Source of the DNA: an uncultured Oscillibacter sp.
GTDB lineage: Bacteria > Bacillota > Clostridia > Oscillospirales > Oscillospiraceae
Direction: 5' to 3'
Length of the DNA stretch: 7,608 nt
NCBI GenBank assembly: GCA_910587875.1
Contig: CAJUOD010000131.1
Coordinates: forward strand, 1-7,608
Every line of letters starts with the position of its first letter. Position 1 is the first letter of the stretch. Position numbers and translations under genes: made by a program. Below the pieces are notes generated by a model. The model saw nothing but the letters and a program-made list of their open reading frames with translations, had not been told where the DNA came from and ran no database searches. This document shows positions 1 through 6,208 of this stretch, piece after piece.

Positions 1-1269
1 GTGTCCCGGTTCGCCAGAAACACGCAGGATTTCCTCAAGGCTACGCGGGAACTGAACGCTCTTGGCGTGGGAGTCTGCTTCGAGGAGCAGAACATCGACA
101 GCTCTATGGTCTCCGGCGAAACGCTTGCCTCCATCTTCGCCGCCTTGGCGCAGAAAGAAAGCGAGTCTATCTCTCAGAACATGCGGACAAGTTATCGGCG
201 GCGGATGGAACGCGGAACATATCTTCCAAACTCTCTGCCTTATGGGTATCGGCTCATTGCAAAAGAGGTCGAAATAGACCAGGAGGAAGCCGCAATCATC
301 CGCCGTATCTTTCGGGACTATTTGGCTGGAATCAGCATGGGAGCAATCGCTGACTGCTTGAACACTGAGCAAGTAAAATGTGTAAGCGGGAAGCGGTGGT
401 CTGTTAGTTCGATATCTTATATTCTCACCAACGAGCGCTACATCGGTGATTCTTTATGGCAAAAGACATACATGACGGATGAGGTTCCCTATAAGCACCG
501 GCGAAACAACGGTGAGCTTACTAAATACTACGCGGAAGAAACACATCCGCCAATTATCGAAAGGGATACTTTTACGCTGGTCCAAGAACTCATTCAAAAA
601 AGGCAGTCGCAGTTTTCTCAGAGTCAGCCAAAGCATCCCTATCCTCTCCGCAAAAAGGTAGTCTGCGGTCATTGCGGTGCCACATACCGCCGGAAGGTTG
701 TTCGAGGAATCACTTATTGGTGCTGCCCAACTCATGACCGGGATATGGCCGAGTGTCCTATCAGCCAAATCGTGGAAGTGAAAATATTCATCGCCTTCCT
801 TCGTCTTTATTATAAGCTCCAGCACCAGGGCCGTCCCGTCCTGGAGAAGCTCTTGGCGGACCTCCAGACCGCACGCAGCCGCCGTCTGCTCTGGAGCCTG
901 GACATCGTGGGGCTGAACAATCAAATAGCGGACCTTACACGTCAGGAACGACTGTTGACCGTGCTGAAAAAGCAGGGCGCTGTCGATCCTGACATTTTTA
1001 TATCCCGGACCGACCAGCTGGCCGAGCGGCTCCGCTCCGCCAAACAGGCGAAAAGCCGTCTCCTGGACGCCGAGGAGGACCAGACCATCACCCGGACACA
1101 GCAGCTGCTGAATGTGCTGGACGACGCGCCGGAGTTCCTGGAAGCCTTCGACGGGGAGCTGTTCGACGAACTGGTCGACAAAATCATCGTGGACAGCAAT
1201 GAGCGGCTCCGGTTCCGCCTCATCAACGGGCTGGAGCTGACGGAGAATATTGAGAGGACGGTGCGGTGA
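1..1269 (+). CDS. Large serine recombinase (site-specific integrase/resolvase family), 5'-truncated by window edge
   Basis: This is the C-terminal 422 residues of a serine recombinase, which cuts and rejoins DNA at attachment sites through a serine nucleophile. The window opens inside the catalytic domain at the SRFAR motif (the two arginines are residues 3 and 6). In the complete paralogue at 2499-4148 this motif lies at residues 106-110, so roughly 100 residues, including the nucleophilic serine, lie upstream. The GTG at base 1 is therefore an internal valine codon and not a start. The recombinase DNA-binding domain covers about residues 78-165 (LPYGYR, RRIFRDYLAG, ILTNERYIGD). The zinc ribbon uses Cys222, Cys225, Cys241 or Cys242, and Cys252. 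A charged coiled-coil-like stretch follows at about 283-360, ending in a beta-hairpin with a NG turn. Base composition changes sharply within the gene near 820. The stop overlaps the next start by one base (TGATG). Confidence 0.93.
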   Translation: MSRFARNTQDFLKATRELNALGVGVCFEEQNIDSSMVSGETLASIFAALAQKESESISQNMRTSYRRRMERGTYLPNSLPYGYRLIAKEVEIDQEEAAIIRRIFRDYLAGISMGAIADCLNTEQVKCVSGKRWSVSSISYILTNERYIGDSLWQKTYMTDEVPYKHRRNNGELTKYYAEETHPPIIERDTFTLVQELIQKRQSQFSQSQPKHPYPLRKKVVCGHCGATYRRKVVRGITYWCCPTHDRDMAECPISQIVEVKIFIAFLRLYYKLQHQGRPVLEKLLADLQTARSRRLLWSLDIVGLNNQIADLTRQERLLTVLKKQGAVDPDIFISRTDQLAERLRSAKQAKSRLLDAEEDQTITRTQQLLNVLDDAPEFLEAFDGELFDELVDKIIVDSNERLRFRLINGLELTENIERTVR

Positions 1270-2012
1270 TGGCTGGCAATCGGAAGCTGCCCTTCGGCTA
1301 TCGGATGGAGCGGGGCGAGATCAAAGAGAATCCCTTGGAGGCGGAAGCTGTCCGGGAGATTTTCCGACGCTATCTGGCCGGGGCGTCCTATGCCGCTCTG
1401 GTAGAGCATCTGCGTGACGCCGGGCCCACCTATGTCGGGGACAAGCCCTGGAACAAGAACATGGTGGCCCGGATTCTGGAAAACGCCAAATACACCGGCG
1501 GCAGCGGGTTTCCCCCTGTGATCCAGCAGGGGGCGTTCCAGAAGGCACAAATGCAGAGAAAAGAAAGAGCCACCCCATCCGCAAAGACTCCGGCTCAAAA
1601 GGAGCTTCGCCGCCTCTGCGGCGGGAACCCGCCAAAATATATAGAGGGGCAGGTGCTGGGCGTCCTGAACCGTCTGACGGCGGACCCCAGGCTCATCAGT
1701 GCCTCCGTGTCGGAGGATGAAGAGTCTGTCCAAATCCAGGCCCTCCGCCGGAAGCTGGCGGAGCTGCTCAAGGAAGCCCCCGTAGATGAGGATGCCGCCA
1801 GGCGGACCGCCTTGGATCTCGCCGCGAACCAGCTGGATGCCATTGGCTCCGAGGAGTACGAGACGGAGCGTCTCCGGCGGGTATTTGGGAGAGCCGCTCC
1901 TCTGGAAAGCCTGGACGCGGACCTGCTTCGCGGCAGCGTTCAGAAGATAACGATACGAAATCACCGCACCATCGTTCAGCTAAAAAATGGACAAACCATA
2001 GAAGGAAGATGA
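1269..2012 (+). CDS. Half serine recombinase: recombinase DNA-binding domain and coiled coil, no catalytic domain
   Basis: This 247-residue protein begins directly at the recombinase domain (LPFGYR at residues 7-12, then REIFRRYLAG, then the ILENAKYTGG motif at 69-78), which aligns with the same motifs in the recombinase genes on either side. It has no resolvase domain, so it cannot cut DNA by the known mechanism. It also lacks the zinc ribbon: where the flanking genes carry a CxxC pair, this one has a single Cys117 followed by two glycines. A helical, charged segment (about 150-205) and a terminal hairpin with an NG turn (about 224-244) match the ends of the other recombinases. The ATG at 1269 overlaps the previous stop by one base; a GTG at 1266 is the alternative start. 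AGAGG at 1253-1257 can serve as ribosome binding site. It may be a DNA-binding accessory subunit or a decayed recombinase; the intact frame and coupling favour an expressed protein. Confidence 0.85.
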   Translation: MAGNRKLPFGYRMERGEIKENPLEAEAVREIFRRYLAGASYAALVEHLRDAGPTYVGDKPWNKNMVARILENAKYTGGSGFPPVIQQGAFQKAQMQRKERATPSAKTPAQKELRRLCGGNPPKYIEGQVLGVLNRLTADPRLISASVSEDEESVQIQALRRKLAELLKEAPVDEDAARRTALDLAANQLDAIGSEEYETERLRRVFGRAAPLESLDADLLRGSVQKITIRNHRTIVQLKNGQTIEGR

Positions 2013-2016
2013 CCAA

Positions 2017-2502
2017 ATGGATTGCACAGTCAAAAATCAACGCCGGGTTGCCGTCTACTGCCGGGTCTATAACGACAGCGAGGCGGCGAACAGCCGCAAG
2101 GTCATGGAGGACTACTACACCGCCAAGCTCAGGGACAACCCGGAGTGGACGCTGGTCCACGTGTTCACCGATGAGCGCCGGGCCGACCCCTCCCTTGAAA
2201 AACGGCAGGAGTTCCAGAAGATGCTCCGCCTTTGCCGCAAGGGCGAAATCGACCTGATCCTGACACGGTCACTCACCACCTTCTCCCGAACAGTCTGCGA
2301 CGCAATGAAAACGATCCGGGAACTGCAAGCCCTGGATATTCCTGTGATCTTTGAAAAAGAAGGGCTTAACACCAGTTCTCCCGACACGGAAACGCTCATC
2401 AAACTCTATGCTGCCTTCGCGAAAGCAGAAAGCGAGTCCCTGTCTCCCCATATCTGCAACGGACACCCCATACTTGTGACGAGAGGAGGTCACCGGACAT
2501 GA
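2017..2502 (+). CDS. Catalytic-domain-only serine recombinase homologue, probably inactive
   Basis: This 161-residue protein aligns over about residues 9-143 with the resolvase domain of the complete recombinase downstream, including the YCRV, EFQKML, DLILT and AKAESES motifs. The nucleophilic serine of the RVSTD motif is replaced by Tyr18 (RVYND). The first arginine of the SRFAR motif is replaced by Thr88 (TTFSR), while Arg16 and Arg91 remain. Similarity stops after ESES at 138-141. The last 20 residues do not resemble the long helix or the recombinase domain of the family. It should fold as the dimerising domain without cutting DNA. GAAGGAAG at 2001-2008 precedes the ATG, which lies 4 bases after the previous stop, and the ATGA at its end overlaps the next start. 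It could be a regulatory partner for the neighbouring recombinases or a remnant of a deletion in a recombinase array. Confidence 0.85.
   Translation: MDCTVKNQRRVAVYCRVYNDSEAANSRKVMEDYYTAKLRDNPEWTLVHVFTDERRADPSLEKRQEFQKMLRLCRKGEIDLILTRSLTTFSRTVCDAMKTIRELQALDIPVIFEKEGLNTSSPDTETLIKLYAAFAKAESESLSPHICNGHPILVTRGGHRT
2484..2490 (+). promoter_or_regulatory. Strong ribosome binding site for the full-length recombinase
   Basis: AGGAGGT lies 8 bases before the ATG at 2499, inside the last codons of the preceding gene. It fixes the start of the complete recombinase and suggests that its translation does not depend only on coupling through the ATGA overlap. Confidence 0.8.
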
Positions 2503-4148
2503 CAACCGCTCCCAGCAGGCTCGTTGTGATCCCGCCCGTGAAAGACACGCCCCAGTCTCAGGCCGCGAAAAAGAAGCTCCGTGTCGCCGCCTACTGCCGC
2601 GTTTCCACCGACGACGAGGAACAGCTCACCAGCTACGAGGCCCAAAAGAGCTACTATACCGAAAAAATCACAGAAAATCCGGACTGGATCATGGCGGACG
2701 TGTTCGCAGACGAGGGCAAAACCGGCACGTCCGTCAGCAGCCGGAAGGAGTTCCAGCGGATGATCCGCCAGTGCCGGCGGGGCAAGATCGACCTGATCCT
2801 CACCAAGTCCCTCTCTCGCTTCGCCCGGAACACGCTGGATACTGTCAAGTACACCCGTGAGCTGCGCCAGCTGGACATCCCCGTGATTTTCGAGAAGGAA
2901 AACCTTAACTCCATCTCCTGGGAAAGCGAGTTCCTGCTCACCCTCTACGGTGCCTTCGCCCAATCTGAGAGCGAAAGCATCAGCAAGAACGTGATCTGGG
3001 GCAAACAGCAGGCCATGAAGGACGGCAGGGTGGTCATCCAGTACAAGCACCTCCTGGGCTATATCCGCGGCGAGGACGGCAAGCCGGAAATCGTACCGGA
3101 ACAGGCGGAGACCATCCGCTTCATCTTCAAACGCTACCTGGCCGGGGATACCCTCCGGGCCATCAAGGACCAGCTGGAGGCGGAGCAGGTTCCTTATGTC
3201 ACTGGCGAGGCCATCTGGAATATCTCCACTCTGCAATCCATTCTTCAAAACGAAAAATACTGCGGCGACGTAGTGATGCAGAAGACCTTCCGCAAGGACT
3301 GCATCAGCAAGAAAACCGTCGTGAATACCGGGCAGCTTCCCAAATACTGGACCCAGAATCATCACGAGGCCATCGTCAGCCGAGAGATGTTCGACGCTGT
3401 CCAGGAGGAGATCGCCCGCCGGAAGGCTATGGCCTCCAGCACAAACAAAAGCACGCCCACCGGCCTGGGAAAGTACAGCTCCAAGCACGCTATGACGGGT
3501 CTTCTGATCTGCGGGGAGTGCGGGACGCCGTACCGGCGTGTTGTCTGGACTCAGAAGGGAATGAAACGCCCCGTGTGGCGCTGCGTCAACCGCCTGGACT
3601 ATGGAAGGCGAATCTGCAAGCACTCCCCCACTCTGGATGAGGAACCGCTCCAGCAGGCTGTGCTGGCCGCCGTCAACACCCTCATGAGCCGCAAGGATAC
3701 ACTGTTAAACAACGTCACCTCGGAGATAATCCAGGAGTTGGCCCCGGTCCCCGGCGAGGTCCTGAGCCTCGGGGACATCGAACGGGCCATCGGCGATCTC
3801 GCCCGCCGCTTCGACCAGCTCATGGATGAGACGGACGGCGAGGAGAGCATCCAGCGGAATCTGGACCAGTTCCGGGAGATCAGCGAACAGCTGGCGGCGC
3901 TGAAGGAACGCAAGGCCCACGCCTTGAGTGTCCAGGCAGAGAATGAGCTTGCGGCAAAGCGGCTTCAACAGGCCGCGGCAATTATGGAGGCCGCTCCGGC
4001 GGAAGTTACGAAGTGGAACGAAAGCGTCGTCCACCAGCTGGTAGAGGAAATCAAGGTGCTGTCTAAGGATAAAATCAAAGTGACATTTAGAAATGGAACT
4101 GAGATTACGCAGACAGTCTCCGCCCTGCAGCAGGAGGCAGCCTCATAA
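2499..4148 (+). CDS. Large serine recombinase, complete (549 aa)
   Basis: This is an intact large serine recombinase, expected to integrate or excise a mobile element by a 2-base staggered cut and a phosphoserine intermediate (known for the family). A 27-residue leader precedes the resolvase domain (about 28-165). The nucleophile is Ser36 in AYCRVSTD, with Arg34 and, in SRFAR, Arg107 and Arg110. The recombinase domain runs about 184-300 (IRFIFKRYLAG, ILQNEKYCGD). The zinc ribbon uses Cys338, Cys341, Cys362 and Cys373. A coiled-coil-like region lies at about 425-495, and the end carries the KIKVTFRNGTEI hairpin. The length fits the family. The start overlaps the preceding stop by four bases (ATGA) behind a strong AGGAGGT. 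The stop shares one base with the next gene (TAATG). Of the four recombinase-type genes this is the only one whose full catalytic set is visible here. The partner DNA sites are not identifiable. Confidence 0.96.
   Translation: MTTAPSRLVVIPPVKDTPQSQAAKKKLRVAAYCRVSTDDEEQLTSYEAQKSYYTEKITENPDWIMADVFADEGKTGTSVSSRKEFQRMIRQCRRGKIDLILTKSLSRFARNTLDTVKYTRELRQLDIPVIFEKENLNSISWESEFLLTLYGAFAQSESESISKNVIWGKQQAMKDGRVVIQYKHLLGYIRGEDGKPEIVPEQAETIRFIFKRYLAGDTLRAIKDQLEAEQVPYVTGEAIWNISTLQSILQNEKYCGDVVMQKTFRKDCISKKTVVNTGQLPKYWTQNHHEAIVSREMFDAVQEEIARRKAMASSTNKSTPTGLGKYSSKHAMTGLLICGECGTPYRRVVWTQKGMKRPVWRCVNRLDYGRRICKHSPTLDEEPLQQAVLAAVNTLMSRKDTLLNNVTSEIIQELAPVPGEVLSLGDIERAIGDLARRFDQLMDETDGEESIQRNLDQFREISEQLAALKERKAHALSVQAENELAAKRLQQAAAIMEAAPAEVTKWNESVVHQLVEEIKVLSKDKIKVTFRNGTEITQTVSALQQEAAS
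4132..4137 (+). promoter_or_regulatory. Ribosome binding site of first metallophosphoesterase
   Basis: AGGAGG lies 10 bases before the ATG at 4148, inside the last codons of the recombinase. The ATG overlaps the recombinase TAA (TAATG), so the phosphoesterase is translated from the same message. Confidence 0.7.
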
Positions 4149-4963
4149 TGATTTTGGTAACCGGCGACACGCACGGAGATTTCTCCCGGTTCAGTCCTGA
4201 TCGTTTCCCGGAAACAAAGGCCATGACGAAAGCGGACGCTGTAATCATATGCGGCGATTTTGGCGGCATTTTTGCCGATACCCCTGTGGAGGTGCGCTGG
4301 CTCGATTGGCTGGAGGACAGGCCGTTCACGACCCTTTTTGTGGATGGAAACCATGAGAACTTCGAGAAGCTGAACGCCCTCCCGATTCATATCTGGCACG
4401 GCGGGAAAGTCCACTATCTCCGCCCGCATGTAATCCATCTCATGCGTGGTCAAGTCTTCGAAATCGACGGTCTGACCTTCTTCACAATGGGTGGTGCGGC
4501 CTCTCACGATATCCAGGACGGCGTCCTTGACCCGGAGGCCCCAGACTTCGAGGAACGGTACTGGCAGATGCGCCGGATGCGCTCCCAGTTCCGAGTAAAG
4601 GGCGTCACTTGGTGGCCAGAGGAACTGCCGTCGGAAGCGGAGTATGATGAGGCGGTCAAAAACCTGGAAAAGGTCAATTGGCTGGTGGACTGTGTTCTGA
4701 CCCACTGCCTCCCCACCAGCGTCATGGAGAGGCTCAGCACAGACTACATCCCCGACAAGCTGACGGATTTCCTGGAAATGGTGATGCGCCGATGCCGGTT
4801 CGATTTCTGGTACGCTGGGCATTATCACCAGAACCGCGTGGTTGACGACCGCTTCATCGTCCAATGGGAGCAGGTGACGGAACTCAAACAAAGCCCGCTG
4901 AGGCAGCAGATAGCCGGGGCTGATGACACGCAGGAGAACGATTCAATCTCAATAAAGTTTTGA
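4148..4963 (+). CDS. Metallophosphoesterase (calcineurin-like), copy 1
   Basis: This 271-residue protein carries the metallophosphoesterase signature in order: GDTHG with Asp7 and His9, GDFGG with Asp37, DGNHEN with Asn68 and His69, THC with His186, and GHYH with His225 and His227. These bind two metal ions that hydrolyse a phosphoester; the substrate is not evident. No signal peptide or membrane segment is visible, so it should be cytoplasmic. The segment between the third and fourth motifs includes the sequence WWPEELPSE at 155-163, shared with the next gene. The last 30 residues (about 242-271) are polar and have no match in the paralogue. It starts on the recombinase stop codon and is followed after 14 bases by its paralogue. 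The position behind a recombinase suggests mobile-element cargo or a helper function, which is an inference. Confidence 0.93.
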   Translation: MILVTGDTHGDFSRFSPDRFPETKAMTKADAVIICGDFGGIFADTPVEVRWLDWLEDRPFTTLFVDGNHENFEKLNALPIHIWHGGKVHYLRPHVIHLMRGQVFEIDGLTFFTMGGAASHDIQDGVLDPEAPDFEERYWQMRRMRSQFRVKGVTWWPEELPSEAEYDEAVKNLEKVNWLVDCVLTHCLPTSVMERLSTDYIPDKLTDFLEMVMRRCRFDFWYAGHYHQNRVVDDRFIVQWEQVTELKQSPLRQQIAGADDTQENDSISIKF

Positions 4964-4969
4964 AGGAGG
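4963..4969 (+). promoter_or_regulatory. Ribosome binding site that decides the start of the second phosphoesterase
   Basis: AAGGAGG lies 8 bases before the ATG at 4978. This rules out the in-frame TTG at 4960, which would place the site inside the coding region. The ATG start also aligns the protein exactly with the first residue of its upstream paralogue. Confidence 0.8.
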
Positions 4970-4977
4970 CGGCAGAC

Positions 4978-5718
4978 ATGATTTACGCGACAGGTGACAC
5001 ACACAGGAATTTCTCCCGGTTCAGCCCTGACCGCTTCCCGGAAATGAGAGCTATGACGAAAGCGGACACCATGATCATTTGCGGCGATTGCGGAGCCCTA
5101 TGGTACGGAGGCCGGAGAGATGAGATTCAGCTGGAGCTCCTCGAGGACCTGCCGTTCACCATCGCCTTCGTGGATGGGAACCACGAAAACTTCACCGCCC
5201 TTTCCAAATACCCCGTTGGAGAATGGAACGGCGGCAAGGTTCAGTTCCTCCGCACCCACGTCATCCATCTCATGCGCGGGCAGGTCTTCACGCTGGAAGG
5301 AAGTACATTCTTCACTATGGGAGGTGCCTCCTCTCATGATGTTGAGGATGGTATTCTGGACCCGGCTGCGTCTGATTATTACGAAAGGCTCTTCCGCCTG
5401 CTCGGGGAGGGTCGCGAACAGTATCGGATTGTGGGCCAGTCCTGGTGGCCGGAGGAGCTCCCCTCGGAGGAGGAATATGCCGAGGCCAGGCGGAACCTGG
5501 ACGCCCATAGCTGGGAGGTAGACTACATCATCACCCACAGTCCCCCCAGCGGCATCGCGGAAAGACTGGGCCGTCCGCGAGATGCACTGACGGATTTCCT
5601 CGAGGAGATTCGCCAGAAGACAGGATACCGCCGCTGGCTGTTCGGCCACTGTCACGGGAACCAGGCAGCTGATGGAAAGCACATGCTCCTATGGGAACAG
5701 ATCGTGCGAGTGATATGA
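4978..5718 (+). CDS. Metallophosphoesterase (calcineurin-like), copy 2
   Basis: This 246-residue protein is a paralogue of the gene just upstream: 30 of the first 40 residues are identical without gaps. All metal ligands are kept: Asp7 and His9 in GDTHR, Asp37 in GDCGA, Asn68 and His69 in DGNHEN, His187 in THSPPSG, and His224 and His226 in GHCH. Around the metal site it differs in neighbouring residues (THG to THR, DFGG to DCGA, GHYHQN to GHCHGN), which may mean a changed substrate. WWPEELPSE is present at 156-164. It lacks the polar C-terminal tail of copy 1. No export signal is seen. The stop overlaps the next ATG by four bases (ATGA), keeping it in the same translational unit. The start is set by the AAGGAGG site. 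Confidence 0.93.
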   Translation: MIYATGDTHRNFSRFSPDRFPEMRAMTKADTMIICGDCGALWYGGRRDEIQLELLEDLPFTIAFVDGNHENFTALSKYPVGEWNGGKVQFLRTHVIHLMRGQVFTLEGSTFFTMGGASSHDVEDGILDPAASDYYERLFRLLGEGREQYRIVGQSWWPEELPSEEEYAEARRNLDAHSWEVDYIITHSPPSGIAERLGRPRDALTDFLEEIRQKTGYRRWLFGHCHGNQAADGKHMLLWEQIVRVI

Positions 5719-6167
5719 AAGAGCTGACAATCATGAACGAAAAACAATCTATCGTGGCCATCGGGCGCAATGGCCTGAGCTTCAATGTCAATACCGCCGA
5801 TGTGCTTCATAGGGCAGCCTTTGTCCGGGTCCTGCTCAATGAGGAAACCGGGCAGCTTGCGGTTCAAGCCGCCCCGACGCTGGGCCCTCAATCCACGCCC
5901 TTCTTCCGCCTGGGGGTCTTCAAATCCAATCGCATCAAAATTAACTCCAGGTCCATGGCGCGGCAGATCCGGGCTGTGGCGGGATGGGGAGAAAACGATA
6001 CCGATACCTGGAACATCGCTGGCGTATACTCCGCCAAAGACGACGCCATCATCTATGATCTCCAGAGAAAGCTCAATCTCACCGCCAGCTGCAAAACGCC
6101 TAGAACGGGAAAAAAGTGGACAGATATCTCCGATGATACCTACGGCAGCTCTCGATTCTCTTTATAA
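5715..6167 (+). CDS. Hypothetical protein, 150 aa, in operon with metallophosphoesterases
   Basis: I do not recognise this protein. It is soluble, without signal peptide or membrane segment. The N-terminal half (about 11-52) reads like a short mixed fold, with a hydrophobic strand, a segment around LHRAAFVRVLLNEE and then GQLAVQAAP. The middle (about 63-118) is basic and ends in a segment containing WNIAGVYSAKDDAIIYDL. The C-terminus (120-150) is polar and probably flexible. There is no cysteine pair, Walker motif or obvious catalytic signature. The ATG at 5715 overlaps the previous stop as ATGA; an in-frame ATG at 5733 with AAAGAG about 9 bases upstream is an equally reasonable start, giving 144 residues. 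The shape recalls small proteins with a strand-turn-strand ending in an 'LAVQ' motif found beside integrases in Firmicutes, but no family can be named with confidence. Confidence 0.8.
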   Translation: MKELTIMNEKQSIVAIGRNGLSFNVNTADVLHRAAFVRVLLNEETGQLAVQAAPTLGPQSTPFFRLGVFKSNRIKINSRSMARQIRAVAGWGENDTDTWNIAGVYSAKDDAIIYDLQRKLNLTASCKTPRTGKKWTDISDDTYGSSRFSL

Positions 6168-6192
6168 TTTGGATTCAAAAAGGCTCTATAAT
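6163..6192 (+). promoter_or_regulatory. Possible promoter -10 elements before the DUF1016-type gene
   Basis: Two perfect TATAAT hexamers occur, at 6163-6168 (overlapping the previous stop) and at 6187-6192, in an unusually AT-rich patch between two GC-rich genes. No good TTGACA-like box is found 16-18 bases upstream of either. A start from the second would fall inside the ribosome binding site, so only the first could give a normally translated message. This is weak evidence for a separate promoter for the last two genes. Confidence 0.3.
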
Positions 6193-6194
6193 AC

Positions 6195-6201
6195 AAGGAG
6201 G
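6195..6201 (+). promoter_or_regulatory. Ribosome binding site supporting a TTG start
   Basis: AAGGAGG lies 7 bases before the TTG at 6209. The next in-frame ATG, at 6242, has no such site, so TTG is the better start. Confidence 0.75.
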
Positions 6202-6208
6202 AAGAGTT

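Noticed and set aside
1..24. GTG at base 1 as a true start codon
   Set aside because: It aligns with an internal position just before the SRFAR motif of the complete recombinase, so the gene continues upstream.
942..1964. Long minus-strand open frame (340 codons) opposite the first two recombinase genes
   Set aside because: It crosses the boundary of two well-supported plus-strand genes, has no recognisable domain and is Ser/Pro/Leu/Gly-rich as expected of an antisense reading of GC-rich DNA.
1269..2502. The two half-recombinases as one gene broken in the middle
   Set aside because: The C-terminal half precedes the N-terminal half, so a simple break cannot give this order.
2490..3623. Minus-strand open frame of 377 codons opposite the full-length recombinase
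   Set aside because: It lies fully opposite conserved catalytic and zinc-ribbon coding sequence and shows no protein family motif.
2017..4148. The catalytic-only gene and the full recombinase as one frameshifted gene
   Set aside because: The downstream gene has its own complete catalytic domain, its own start and a strong AGGAGGT site, so no frameshift is needed.
3965..4891. Minus-strand open frame of 308 codons opposite the first phosphoesterase
   Set aside because: It spans the recombinase/phosphoesterase junction and mirrors a clearly conserved gene; no motif or ribosome binding site supports it.
4960..4977. TTG at 4960 as the start of the second phosphoesterase
   Set aside because: It would put the AAGGAGG site inside the gene and add six residues absent from the paralogue.
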